DNA of 64,000 bases from Marthasterias glacialis (Eukaryota; Echinodermata; Asteroidea; Forcipulatida; Asteriidae), in the NCBI GenBank assembly GCA_911728455.2, contig OU452225.1, positions 11,692,731 through 11,756,730 on the forward strand. The letters are read 5' to 3'. Every line of letters begins with the position of its first letter. Within the stretch, counting starts at the first letter, position 1. The notes beneath the pieces were generated by a model. It saw only the letters and a list, made by a program, of their open reading frames with translations, was not told where the DNA came from and did not search any database. The position numbers and the translations under genes are program-made. Below, piece by piece: positions 47,132 to 59,720 of the stretch.

Positions 47132-47421
47132 TTCAATCATTTAAGTAGATCTGATGTAACGGTAATTGCTGAGTGTGCTTAGATTGAATCTGTTCGGTAA
47201 AAGACCACTGGTAAATTTCATAAACTCGCTGATAAGTGCACAGATTGCTTTGTAGAAACTGGTTACCAGCCAACATAAATGACAATGCTAAAGAAAGAAA
47301 TCTGCTCAGCAGTAGTTTCTGTTTTTACAGCTAATTGAAAATTCTCTCTACGGCCCAGTGTTCAAAAAGCTTTTTTTACAAGATGAAGCTGCACAACGTA
47401 CAGAACACTGTGCAAGGCTCG

Positions 47422-47822
47422 TAGAAATAAACCAGAGAACCGTGACTTCGGTGCCATTGCTGTCATCTATGGAGCACAAAATAGTGTACCCTCGGCATGC
47501 CTCAGCTGTGCCGAAACGCGTTCGGTTACCATCGCTGTGAAAGTGTATCATAACAATTATGTGTGGTGGAATGGCATGAACACACACACCGCGATCACGC
47601 CATGCACTTTCATGATTGCCCTGGACATGGGCACGCTAAAGCTGCAGATCACGCATAGAAAACAGTGCATACTTTTCAGGTGCACTATTCTGATGTGTTG
47701 TCTACTGTTGGATTTTGGCAAACGTTGGGTTTTCCCAGGGTACACTGTTTGAGACGCCATAAGGAACAATGCGGTTACACACGGCTGTTTGGAAGTACCG
47801 GTTCTCTTGTTTATTTCTATGG
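47422..47822. mobile_element. MITE, 'GAAATAAACCAGAGAA' family, copy 2
   Basis: Starts AGAAATAAACCAGAGAAC and ends GTTCTCTTGTTTATTTCT, an inverted pair. The interior matches 26431-26840. Its AATAAA lies about 300 bases past the RICTOR stop. Confidence 0.87.
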
Positions 47823-48334
47823 CATGTCTTCAAATTTTTTTACTCTTTGGTTCTCACATGTAAAGGAAACACATCTTGCATTTTAACAGAACCAATGTTT
47901 GAATACCAGCGATAGTTAAACAGTTTGTTGCAAAGCACAAACGTTTTATTGAGCAAAATAAGTTACAAGGCAAAATGTGGCTTGTCTGTTTAGCACATGA
48001 ATCTGACACTGTCTTAGCTAAGCACAGACAAAATTGTTCAGCAGAAGAGGGTTACCGGCCAAATATCATACATTATTATTGTGACTGGTGCCCTGGTTAT
48101 TCTTGCTTAGTATATACATTTGTACTTGACCAACATTTTCTTCTTCTTAGCCTTAGGGAAAGTGGCATATTACTAGATTGTTGAGCGTCTTGTGATCTTT
48201 TTCTTTTGTTGCACAAATGCAGGACTTTTCTACACTAAAGTAATTTATACTGATATTCTTTGTCATTGAACTCAAAAGTCATTTTGGTTTTAGATGTAAA
48301 AAGTCATTCAAATGACCATAGTAACGGGAAACTT

Positions 48335-48560
48335 TTAAAGGGGGACTGTCGTCATGATCATAGCAGCCCTGTGGCTGTACATGGAATTATTAACTCTAAC
48401 CAAGTGACTGCACGCAAGCGATGGCCGTCACATCACAGTCTGTGACGTCATCTGTGATGTGACGGCCAGCACGTGCGCATGCAGTGAGCTGGGTTAGAGT
48501 TAATAATTCCATGTACAGCCACTGGAGTGATATGGTCATGACGACAGTCTTCCTTTAAGG
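48335..48560. repeat. Large palindrome, about 226 bp
   Basis: GGGGGACTGTCGTCATGA + CATGGAATTATTAACTCTAA + CGTCACATCACAG on the left pair with the mirrored sequences ending TCATGACGACAGTCTTCCTT on the right. The centre is near 48440 and rich in GTGACG. Confidence 0.88.
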
Positions 48561-48685
48561 TGCCAGGTGGCAGCAAACCTACCAGGTAGCTTTTCATTGT
48601 TTGTGTAGTTCTGAGCATGCCATCATTACCCCGACAACAATGGATTTACGGGGTAAGTCTGCTGCCCCCTACCTTTCCTGAAGAT
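48548..48685. mobile_element. MITE, 'GGTGGCAGCAGAC' family, copy 1
   Basis: Ends with GGTGCCAGGTGGCAGCAAAC and GTCTGCTGCCCCCTACC; related copies at 49136-49258 and 52512-52655. Confidence 0.75.
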
Positions 48686-49135
48686 CTGGTGATATCTGGT
48701 ATATTCAGTTAAACATTGCCAACTAGAAATTAGATTATTTTTAAAGAAGTCATCTCGGTGAATTACCTAGTCTTAATTCACGTTCCATATTTCACTTCTT
48801 TTTTTTTTTCAAGACTAAAAGCGAATTATTTGTTTGATACATTTTTTGAGTTCCTTACGTAGCCTCTTGTAAGTTTTCAAAGTGAGGCATATACACTAAT
48901 CCGAGCGGCCATAGCTGCGGTGGTGTAAACCACCATGAACGAGCTGCTCAGATAAGTGTATACCTGGCAATTATGGACAAAAATAATATTGAGTTCACTT
49001 CTCGTTTGTGACCACTAACCATCCATATGAGCTATGGACACTTGCTACAGAGGGCTTTATCCGTGTTTAATTGCCCTCATTTAAAGAGATCACTTTGTTG
49101 ACGATAGTATGTGGCATTACACTACATTCATAGTG

Positions 49136-49258
49136 ACACTTTTGGGGTCATTTGGTGGCAGCAGACTTGAAATGTGTGTACGCTGGGAATTACGCAGGCA
49201 GTGGAACAATTATCTGGTGTGTCTGCTGCCCCCTAGTGTCTGAAAGACACCCATTGCC
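49136..49258. mobile_element. MITE, 'GGTGGCAGCAGAC' family, copy 2
   Basis: GACACTTTTGGGGTCATTTG + GTGGCAGCAGACTT against GTGTCTGCTGCCCCCTAGTG + TCTGAAAG. Confidence 0.78.
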
Positions 49259-49725
49259 TTTGTGATGTTTGGACCAGGGAAAGTTGTCACTGAATGCACT
49301 CTGCTGGAACATGTGTGCATTGCCACTGCAAGAGGCACACGACCTGCGTACGGGGGATCTACTACTGAACCTAACCTCTAGTCTTGAAATAATTCTTAAA
49401 GTTTCTTATTCAACACTGCCTTACCTTTATAAATCCTTGAAATCCACCACCAAACAGTCACCCACAACTCAAAAACAACAACTAAATTATTATCTGTACC
49501 TAGCTAAACATCACCTTGAGTGTTCATTCCTTTTGGCCTAGATGAAAGGAAATATCTAAAACTTGAGATTAAAAAATATCTCATTTTGACGATATGTAAT
49601 ACAAAGCTAAAATGGAGAAAGTTGTGTTAGTCTGATAGATAAAACCAAGTAGGTAGTGCTAGCACTTTGTGACTAACTAATTACAAATAAACTGCAGATA
49701 CTGTTTTTTGTAATGAGTTAGTCTT

Positions 49726-49950
49726 AAGGCCATTTCATACAGGGCAGTTTTTACAGGCAACTTGGAAGCAACCAACCAACCGCACTGTGTGCCAAGGGAA
49801 CACTTCAGTAGTACAACATACATTTTTCTTTTGGTATCTCACTGTCCCCAAGACAATTATGTGGAAGTTGACACGTGAATGTTTTGTCTTTATGGAGATT
49901 GCCTGGAACTGGTTGCCTGTAAATTGCCCCGTGTAACACGGCCCTTACAG
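49726..49950. mobile_element. MITE with 'AAGGCCATTTCATACAGGGC' ends
   Basis: Left AAGGCC...ACAGGGCAGTTTTTACAGGC is the imperfect inverse of GCCTGTAAATTGCCCCGTGT + AACACGGCCCTT. Confidence 0.8.
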
Positions 49951-51839
49951 TGCTACCACCACCTTCTTCGTTTTAACAGTTTCAATTAATTATTAAACTC
50001 CACCTGTCTTGTCAAAACCACAGACCAATTTTAATTCCTGGGCTTCTAGGAATTTGAATAATCGTATTCTCTTATTGTCTTTCTGGTGACCATGGTTATC
50101 TGTTAAGGCTTTCCCATGTAAATAACATTGAATCGCTTGAGATAAGGAACATTTATCCAATTAAAATCATGTGCAAGTAATTGAAGGTTTATAAAAAAGT
50201 GCAATAATTTCTGTCAAATTCCGATGATTGTGTTGGACAGCTTCAAAGTCACAAACCGAGTGTTAAAAAAAAATTTGTCGCTGGATTCTGACAGGACCAA
50301 TCTGTTGTAAAAAGAAGTAACTTTTGTATACGATTTGAATGTTGGGAAAGTATTGTGAAGATTCCAATCTGATTAATGTATAAATGTATTCTAAAGGTCA
50401 GAGGAGCATCATGGAAATTGGAGAAATGTTTCCACATGGGTCTGGATCCAAAAACTTTGCAGCCGCAAACAAATTTTATTACATGTTTTTATGGTTTTGT
50501 TTAGCTGTGGTGTTCGATAAAACTTGCAAATCATGAATGAAAAAGTATTGAAATACCACAGGTCCAGTTACATTTTATCATTTGGATTTTTGAAACAAGA
50601 AATAGTGGGAAGTGAAGTTAGACAATTTCAATTGATACTTTGTATTATTTTCATGAATTGGCAAGTTCTTTTCTGTCTGTGTACCTCTTGTGGCAAAAGG
50701 ACTTTATTACTGAAATGGTTCAAAGTTTCTACAAAAGTAAATGTTTAATTGAACAAGTGGCCAAAATGAAATCACGTTAATACTTCTCCATAAAGGCAGA
50801 CTGAGCCCAAGTTTAATGTTAACCCTCCCTTTTAATAAAGACATTGGCCAGAGTTTCGTAAGTAGAAATAGGTTACCAACTAAAGCCATGTAAGATGTGT
50901 ACTGACTGTGACTGGCTCCCATCAAAACCGTTGCTAAGCAGGGCCTGATTTCATGGCACTGCTCAGCATAGAATTCCACGCTTGTGGGCCCCTGTAAAGC
51001 GCTTGATTCTATGGGTCCGCAAGCACAGAATTCACGGCAAGCAGAGGCCATGAAATTGGGTCTTGATGAGGTAATTTGGTGCTTATATTGCGCTTTCAAA
51101 TTTAGCCAAGTTTGTTCTGCTGGTTGACGGGCATGTCTTGCTGGTCTTGGTGCATCTTGCAGGCATCATATTCTTCCTACTTTAAATCTGATTTCCGATT
51201 TTTAATTTTTTTTTTGCCTCAGAAAAATCAGGGAAATAATGTACCAAATATCTGTACCATGTGTACATGTATAGGTGAGCTCTTTTTTTTCAATAATTTT
51301 CCTACTTTTTTTCCCACGGGCCAAATATGCCTTATCTTGATCAGCAATGTAAACATCTTCAATTGCAAATGAGGCTTTGTGTGTTGATGCCTTTTCTTAT
51401 GCCACGGCATTCTTTGTGTCAACCCACATTCATTGAAGAAGAAGTATACCACACCATTATAAAGAGGGTTGTTATTTTCTTTCACAAGCGAGGGACCAGA
51501 CTTGTTTGTTTTTCTTCCAGCCTCAGTATGGATTACATTGAACTGATTGAAAGAATAACGAGATAGGTGAAGATGATGAAAGTCAATTTCAACTGAGTAA
51601 CCGTGCGTATAGACTCCTTGTACCGGCGTCATACGCAGCTACTCTCTGCCCGTGATCTGACATTTTGGAAGTCAAATTGTATGAAAAGGAACATTGCGCA
51701 TCTAACCGAACGTGCATCACCTAAAATTCGCACTGCACAGTAACGTACAGGGGAATCTGACCTCTAACATGGCGCAACCAAGATTTATCATGGGTGATGG
51801 CATCAAATGAATTGGGTCTGTACCATTTAAACTTTTTTT

Positions 51840-51960
51840 GGGGGGTGAATAAAGAAAAATTGACCTCCAGAATAATGTACTGGTGCTCTACCAACTGAGC
51901 TAACTAGCCCCAGAAGCCATTCATCCTTAAACTGACGTATAACTAGGGATCACACCCAAG
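51840..51960 (-). repeat. tRNA-headed SINE fragment (family C)
   Basis: The complement has GGGCTAGTTAGCTCAGTTGG and TAGAGCACCAGTAC, preceded by a GGGGTGAATAAAGAAAAATT tail phrase. The B-box is lost. Confidence 0.65.
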
Positions 51961-52511
51961 TTTACCATACAACCTGGGAAGCCGCTGTTCAGGGATCACC
52001 TTAAGGGGATGCAACTTTTTTATTTCAATTATCAATTACTTGATAGAACTTTTATTTAACTTTTATGTTAATTCATCTCTTTTATAAAGATGGTTTGTTT
52101 ATTTTGATAATAACCAGTGGTAAATACAATTAGGCAGGTCACCCTGATTGAATTGCCTTTCCCCCATTCAGCAAACCTTTTTGGGTAACAGCGATATCAC
52201 AATATAACTATCCCAGTTGGGATATACATATACTCTGATCGGTACCTTCTTATCCCAATGAAGGTATGAAGTGGTCCTCAATCAGGGAACCCTTGGTTGA
52301 CAAGCGGAGCACCTGTCCAATTACATAGTATTGACCAAGAGCATGCACGTCACACGCGGTGACTGTGACACGCTCACCATTTTGGGAGTCATTAGGTAGA
52401 TGTGTAAATACCGCGATTCCTAAAATGTGCACTACACTGTATACCACAAAGTGACATTGGTTTCCAGACGGCGCAATCAAGATTATTGTGATGATGTCGT
52501 CAGGTGAATGG

Positions 52512-52655
52512 GTGACTTTTGAGGACACTAGGTGGCAGCAGACATACCAGGTAAATCCATTGTTCTCGGAAATTTGCGCATGCTCAGAATTACGCAAACA
52601 ATGGAAGTTCACCTGGAAAGTCTGCTGCCACCTTGTGTTCCAAAGTCTCCCATCG
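52512..52655. mobile_element. MITE, 'GGTGGCAGCAGAC' family, copy 3
   Basis: ACTTTTGAGGACACTAGGTG + GCAGCAGAC on the left mirrored by GTCTGCTGCCACCTTGTGTT + CCAAAGT on the right. Confidence 0.85.
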
Positions 52656-53695
52656 GGTCAAAAGTAGAAGAGTCTCCCTCTAACAAGACATCAAGTATGG
52701 CTGAGATATTTAGGTCGTGTTTTGTTCGGAATTGTTGTGATTTGGGGATATGTTCCTCAGAAGGTATACTATGAAAAAAGTTTCTAGATCAGTCAATATT
52801 GATGACTTAAATCAGGAAAACTATTGGTCGCTTTAAATCGATCCCCACTCAAGGAGATTAAGGTGATTTATAACGAGAGATACTTAATTAAAGTATTATG
52901 CAATTTCTCACATTTGATGTACTGAGTAGTGTAAATACCTGACTTGTTATATAGCGTATATTTGAGCCAAAAATATAGTGTAAAAACTCTGTGATTGTTA
53001 GAGTCACATTTAGACATGCATTGAGTTCTTGTAAATATATCAAATACATGTACCCAAAGAGGCAAATTGGAAAAATTTTTATGAAATGTTTGCGTAAAAT
53101 GATTATTTATTAGTGGCAGTAAGATCTTTTGAGTTACTGTTTTTTGTCAAATTGTTGTAATTTCTGCTGAAAAAAAAATTATTCTTTTAGTGAGGAGTTT
53201 TTGTGGGGCACAGAGGGGTGGGTAGAGGGAGGGGTGGGGGTGCTGATTTCACCGGCTGGAGAGATATTTTAAGGGAACATCGACAAGTATGTATTTTTTT
53301 ACTAATCAGAATAGGTTTGTATGAACGAAAACTTTAGGCACTTGGTGGGGCAAACACACATGCACCATGCTGCTAACCTCTGTGTGTTTCCCTGTATCCA
53401 GCTATGTAAAGAGAACTGACATGTGAAAAGGGTCCTGACTGTTTGCCGTTCCAGCTTCTGTGTGATCACTTGGGGCCTTTTCCAAGCCTCGGCTGTGGCT
53501 CTGACTCTGGCCTCAGTTTGTTGTTGAAGCGCTGTGTAAAAATAATGCGCACTGCAAAAAATTGATGATGGAACCTCAGCCGGAGCCTAAGCCAGAGCCA
53601 GTCCCCAAGCCCAGATTTGGAAAATGCCCTGGAACTTGTGTGAAAGGATAAAACAAGATGGCTGCACTATGATGCAGACTAGAACTTGGACCAGG

Positions 53696-53840
53696 GGTGG
53701 ATTTCACAAAGCACTAGGACTAGTCTTATCTCGAGTTAGGACGAGTAACTAGTCCTAACTTATAGGACATCACATAAGTTGGGACCAGTTCTAAGTGAGG
53801 ACTAGTTCTAAGTTAGGACTAGTTTTGTGAAATCCACCCA
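53696..53840. mobile_element. 'CTAGTCCTAAGTTAGGACT' MITE, single copy
   Basis: Perfect-looking terminal pair GGTGGATTTCACAAAG / CTTTGTGAAATCCACC-like, with tandem CTAGTTCTAAGTTAGGACTA units inside. Confidence 0.87.
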
Positions 53841-54490
53841 AGGACTGTTTAGTTTACAGTTTATTCAATTGACGGTCAAATAGTACACAAGATGGATTTA
53901 CAAATACAACAAACTACCTTTACTCTGTAGATTACTTTTAAATTGGAGTCATTTCTGAAATAGTTGTACATGTAGGAAATTACAGGATCTACATAAGTTC
54001 TTACTTATTTTTTTATTGTTATAGAAAATCGAGACTTAACTTGTTTGATTTTATGTTGGATTTGTTTGTTTTATTTTGTTGCTTAATTCATGCACACCAG
54101 CTGTATCTTTTGTCTTGTAATTGGTGCACAATGTTACATGATTTTGTCGAAGTCCAAGAATTCTCGAAGCTTGTTATTCTAGTGTAAGGAAGGTTTAAGA
54201 TTGAATTACTTTGGGTTATGTGTAGCTTGGAAGATTCGTTGGATTTATTGTTATGTAGTAACGGCCCAGTTCATACTTGAGGCCAAGTGCGAAAGTCAAG
54301 CAAGTTTTGTTTTCACATCACAGTGGGGAAATAGCTAGTAGAGATTGTTTTTCCTCAAAATAAGTTGTTTTGCATTTTTGAGAAATATGAACAATGCTTT
54401 AGGGCTAATTTGTAACTCATTCCAGACGCTTAAATGTCATTACTGTTTGGAAATGATTGATCAAAAGATTCATTTTTTCCCCTCCAACCT

Positions 54491-54877
54491 ATTATAGGTT
54501 TTCCCGGTCATTTTTGGCGAATACGCAGCCAATTTAAATGGCGCGTTATTCTATTTCGACATTGAAAGCTCCTCAAAAACAGTAATTAAATTTCAGTTAA
54601 TGTGTAAGCAATTGTTCTTGTGCATCATGAAATTAAAAAAAATATCACCATTCACCATTCAAATCTCTAGTTGCGCCTAATCTGCTAAAATTGAACACTT
54701 ATTTTGCACGGATAAAATGAATGCCTTATAAGTTTTAATGCTATAATAATTTACAAGGCTAACAGTGAAATTGTAAGAAAGTTTTTAACTGAAGAAGCAA
54801 AATTGATTTAATATGATTGCAAAACAGTTAAATAGGCTGCCTTTTTTAGGCGCAAAATGACCGGGAAAACCTATAAT
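54491..54877. mobile_element. DNA transposon remnant with 24-bp perfect termini
   Basis: The left end ATTATAGGTTTTCCCGGTCA + TTTT is exactly mirrored at 54854-54877. The interior of about 340 bp is AT-rich and non-coding. Confidence 0.9.
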
Positions 54878-55568
54878 GAAGAAAATCATAAGCTTTTAGG
54901 TTGCTAAGCAAAGATGATCGAAGGAAACTGGTTCCAGTTTCATAAAGCTGCCTGAGCAGAAAAAATTGCTTAACAATCTTCTGCTAAGTAAAAATTAAGC
55001 AGATGTGTGTGTTTACAAAATCGATGAAGTACTTCTCAAGCACCAGTTCACGTAACCAACCATTATACTGTTTCATTTATAAAATCCATTAAATTACTTT
55101 TATCACACAAGCCCCCCCCCCCCCACATCACCACTACCACCACCTGAAAAATAATGATTTTTATCAATAATAGGAGTTGTTAATAAGTCAATTTTAACAA
55201 GTTTCAAATTTCAACAAGATTTAAATCTTCAAGAAGGTTTCAAATCATTTTGAAACTCACTTTGAAGTGCGTCGAAGCAAAGGCTTGAAAATCATTACAT
55301 AGAAAATTGTTAATTGGGATTTGACATATTAAAAAAAAATAAAAAATTTGTTGCTGTCTGGCAATTTTTTTACAGGGTTAAAAGAAATCAAACGTAAGAA
55401 AAGTTATTTAATGATGTAGTTACTAAGTCTAGATGCTTGGAATGGATATTGATTTCAAACCAACTGATTGATGTTTCTCGTCAAAGTTCAAGAACCTTTC
55501 CCTGACTATTTCCCCTTATGAAGCCCACCGTGATGGCTTAATGTTACACACCCCCTAAGTAATAAGTT

Positions 55569-55602
<34 letters not shown>

Positions 55603-57999
55603 TTTACAGTTGTGCAAAACTGCAGTTACAAATCAAGCTGTATAATAATTCATTATACTTGTTTATAAATCACATTGTCAGATTTTACTTAAAAGTATTT
55701 GTTTCCAAAGTATTACCAGCTTTCCAGAAATTAAAAGTTGGAAACCACTCAAGCTTGAATACTAATTGCAGGTTCCCCCCTCCCCCTAGTTTCAATCAAT
55801 AAAGGTGAATTTCAAATCTGGGAAGCTTTTTATAGATTTCACATCAACTGGAGAGTTATTTTCAAAGGAAATGCAAGATGATTTAACAGGACTCTGTTGC
55901 ACAGAACCTGCCACAGTTTCAGGAATTACAACTAATTTATGCATTGTATAGAGTAAGTAAGAAAGCTTGATGCATTCACAACTTGTTATAAAATCAAATG
56001 TTTTGGTTTTGATCACAGCTCAGTAATGGTTAAGCTTTGGGCAGTCTGATTTACATAGCATAATAATAGCTGCATGTACAGCACTGATATTGTACAACTC
56101 AACTTGAAAATCAGAAAATAAAAATTGATGAAAATGTTTTCAGCAATATATGTGTTTCTGCGTGTGGATTTGATGTTTGGTAGGTTCGTTTCACTGATGT
56201 CTTTTATATGTGTCACACATCATTAGCATTCATAGCTCTTTGCTATCAAGGTGGGCCTTTAGTAGAAATTTGTGCCTGTGATTTTCGGTGTTTATGTGTA
56301 GACCCAGTGATCCTCTGCAAAGACCTGATTTGTCAAACCATGGAGGAAGGAAACCACCCATCAACCCCCTCCCAACTAAATCCATGGCATGTATTTGATC
56401 GTGCATGACCTTCTGCGGCGCCCAACTGCAGTTTTGGCTGTAAAATACATCTGGTCTCCTCAAAATTGTTTGGCTTCCATTGTCGCTGTAATATTGACGT
56501 GACAAAACTTTTGAGGGACTGTTAGATTACATCCTCCACTTGACAATGTAGTACAGCGCTAATGGACAGAGATAGTTCACATGGTGTTGTGACTATGGGC
56601 TCTATCAGCCATAACAAAACATTATTCATCCAACGACGATAGTGGATGTTTGTTTATAAGTAAGGATTTAAATTGGTCTTTTTATAGCCCTGCTGGTGTG
56701 TATGACATCCATCCGACCACCACTTCCTGTTGAGATTTTGTCTAACAAAATACAGTTAATATTTACATAGGGTTTTTCCTCAGAGCGTCGGCCCGGGGAA
56801 CTTTGTTTTCCAAAGTATGGTACGCCACATGCATCGACATCAAATTAAAAGTATCTTAAATTCGAGGCGTTTTCTCAACACAATGTTGTTCTTCTAGCCA
56901 TAATTATTATTCAAAGCCATAGTTTCAATTTGGCTTATTTGCTCTTTGAATGTAAAAACTACAACAACAGTTTTCTTTGTCTTAGTTAAAAATTCACATG
57001 TGGTTAGTCAAGGTCTGGAAATCAGAGTGCGACTGCTAGAGATCCGAGACCAAAACTGAGACAGACTCAGATCAGCAAAAACTGGTCTTATTACCCCCAA
57101 GCCGGCCTTGTATTAATAAATGTGTATAATGCTATGTGTTCTTAGCTATAAACTACTACTTTCTTTAGAAATTGCATTTGAAAATTCTACAAACAATACA
57201 ATCAAGGCAGTCAAGTTCAAGTTTGGTCGAATCTTGAACTTTCACTTGGAGGTCATTTTAAGGTTACCAGGTGTGCTGTAACTAATATGAATGCGTAATA
57301 CACGTTAATACACAGTCTGAAAATTGGGGTGATTTAATCGGCCTGTGACATGGCTAATCCAAGATCAGCAACACTGCTTTTTACAGTCATTGACTGGCTA
57401 AGATGTTTTCTAAAATTTGAGCTCTAGATGGATGTACATTTTGTTTTATTGAGTCATGGCTCCGGGCTTGACCTCACTGCAATGACAACAGTCGAAAGTA
57501 CAGTACTCTTTCCTTAATTGTTCCGTAGTAAAATGATCAAAAAGAACCTGCTTTTATCGTTGAAGTTTTGATTTTACCTTAGACCCTGTCTCATCCATAT
57601 CATTGACATCACCCACCATCAGACTGCATCCGTCTTGGTTGTCAGGTGCCCTGTCTTCACCACGAAATTGATAATTTAAAAGTAGTTCTTCCTTTTGACA
57701 AGTACATGGTACCAGACCAGCTTTGTCTTGTTTTAAATGTTTTGTTCAAAAGAAGAACACGAAATGTTTGTTGACAAAAACACACGTCTTTACTTTTCCA
57801 ACTATTAAGTATTACTTTCTTTTTCAATCCACCCAAAAGTGCCCAATCCGTCATCATTTTGTTTTATTGTGAAAGTAGGATCATTTCACAGCAAAAACGA
57901 AAAGTTTTTAACAAATTTTGCCCTCCATATAATAAGTTTGCAAACAAGATTAAACACTAGAGATACGCGGCGTATGTCTGTCACACACTGATATTAGCG

Positions 58000-58099
58000 G
58001 GCACACACACACAGTGCACCTTTTGCACACAGTGTGTTGTGTGTAGAAGATTGCTCCCTACATTTCTCTGTAGTTGACGATCTTTAAGTCAGAGTAACC
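58000..58099 (+). promoter_or_regulatory. Likely promoter/5' UTR of the gene starting at 58100
   Basis: CA-rich and TGTGTTGTGTG-rich sequence precedes the start codon; no TATA box is clear. Inferred from position only. Confidence 0.3.
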
Positions 58100-58123
58100 A
58101 TGGAATACTGTCTTTCAGGATCG
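58100..58123 (+). CDS. Probable first coding exon of a second gene (MED18-like start, tentative)
   Basis: ATG in good context (taaccATGG) opens MEYCLSGS, ending exactly at donor gtaagt. Human MED18 contains MMEYLLQGS near its start and invertebrate forms begin close to this motif, so a Mediator head-module subunit is a plausible identity. Eight residues are too few to be sure. The sequence before it has a CA/TG-rich stretch; CpG-rich DNA follows at about 58230-58330, consistent with a promoter and first intron. No downstream exon was recognised before 64000. Confidence 0.35.
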
Positions 58124-58998
58124 GTAAGTATGATTTTTAATGCCTGTTCATATACTGTAAAGTCAGCCATGATTAATATTTTGTTAAATTGTGAGGTGAG
58201 TGAGTGTTTTAAGTTTGTAAAACCACGACAGTGTTCAGTTCGTTCGGGGGGTGTGCGGATCCCGGGCAGTCGGCGGTGATTCGGCCGTGGAGCTCCCCAC
58301 TTGGTGGAGCAGCGCAGGGTGTGGACTGGACACCGGACAGCAGTCCCCAGTTAATTAATCAGTTTACGGTTTTAGACCCACGGTTGGTGTGTAGTTGTTT
58401 TTATAAACTCTATTTGTATTTTTTTTTTAGAATGTAAAATAATTTTTGTTTGTAAGAACCGGTGGCTTAAAAAACTTTTTTAATTTTGGCTTTAGTTGTA
58501 GTACTACTACACTAGTGATCCTAATGAACACATCTTTTGAAATTTTACCATGAGTAGGTTGACATTTTGTTTATTCATGTTTTTCAATTTGAGTATTGAA
58601 AATTTGTTTTAAAGAAACATAAAACAAACAAAAATAAAAAAAATTAAAATCCCCAGACCCTGTCAGGCTGTAGTCAGTAACTTTTCAAGTGTTTCTATTG
58701 GCCCGAAAGGATACAAAACGTGAAACTAGACACTTTAAACACCAGTAATACAAAACTAACTGCCAAGTCTTGGCAACATTTTTCTGGTGAGTTGATTAAT
58801 CATTTGAAATCATTAATTAGTTAGTCCTGAAGTGCTACCACTGCCTTTGTTTTATCTACCAGGCTAACATGCCTATCTCTTTCCATGGAGATAGAAAATA
58901 AATTGTCTACTTCCAATTCCATGCTCTACAGCTATGATGGAATAGCTGTGTACAGAATTTCTTTCTGGTGCATTCAGCCATTCACTACTTTATCATGT

Positions 58999-59720
58999 TG
59001 CAGGCTGACATAGTTTTATTGGCATTCAAAACTACAGTGAATGATTTTGATTGGTCAGACAGTAGGAGGGTTGATAGTTGCGATAATCGTAACCCTCCAT
59101 CCTCCCGACGGTCGGAGACCGGAGGGTTACGAGACAAGACTGATATTATCGACGGTACGGGCAGTTTTGACCAGTTTTTGCCAGACTCGTGATCAGATTC
59201 GTCCTTTTTTTTCCACTTTCCAAAATCATGACAGACTTTCTAAACACATGGAGTTGATCTTTATTGTATGACCGTCGGGAGGATGGAGGGTTACGATTAT
59301 CGCAACTAGAGGGTTGAGTGTGTACTGTATACACTCACCCATGATACCATAAATATTGTAGGCTGACATAGTTTATCATTCAAAACCACAGTGGATGATT
59401 GACATTGAATGGTCAAACAGTAGGAGGGTTGACCATGTACTGTGCATTCATCACATGATAACATTACAGGCTGGCATGGTTTGTCTATCATTCAAAGCCA
59501 CAATGGATGATATTGAATGGTCAGACAGTAGGAGGGGTGACCGTGTACTGTGCATTTATCACATGATAACGTTACAGGCTGGCATAGTTTGAATGGTCAC
59601 AATTGAATGGTCAGGCAGTAGGAGGGTTGACTGTGTAAGTACCACTTGATTTCATATTGAAGGCTGGCTTAGTCTAACTTTCAAAACCACAGTGGATGTT
59701 TTTGAATTGTCAGACAGTAG
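58999..59720. repeat. 110-bp tandem repeat array, interrupted
   Basis: Units with GGCTGACATAGTTT, CACAATGGATGATATTGAAT and GGTCAGACAGTAGGAGGGTT occur around 59005, 59360, 59470, 59575 and 59660. The first two are separated by the MITE at 59075-59308. The same unit occurs at 41240-41480. Confidence 0.85.
59075..59308. mobile_element. Mutator-type MITE with perfect 39-bp termini
   Basis: The left end TAGTTGCGATAATCGTAACC... (39 bases, to CGACGGTC) is exactly mirrored at 59270-59308. GAGGGTTGA is present directly on both sides (59066-59074 and 59309-59317), a 9-bp target duplication as typical of Mutator-like elements. The interior of about 155 bp is non-coding. Confidence 0.95.

Larger units (their letters stand above)
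47132..58099. other. RICTOR 3' UTR and intergenic DNA
   Basis: No convincing exon on either strand. Candidate AATAAA signals exist (47426 inside a MITE, 49686, 50834), but the transcript end cannot be set from sequence. Contents: MITEs at 47422, 48550, 49136, 49726, 52510, 53696 and 54491, a palindrome at 48335, a SINE-C at 51840, foldback remnants, a C run (about 55111-55124) and a T run (about 55569-55599). 55600-57900 is unique AT-rich sequence in which I see nothing. Confidence 0.6.

Noticed and set aside
56230-56505. 91-codon minus-strand and 66-codon plus-strand ORFs
   Set aside because: Overlapping frames without recognisable domains or convincing splice sites; composition like surrounding DNA.
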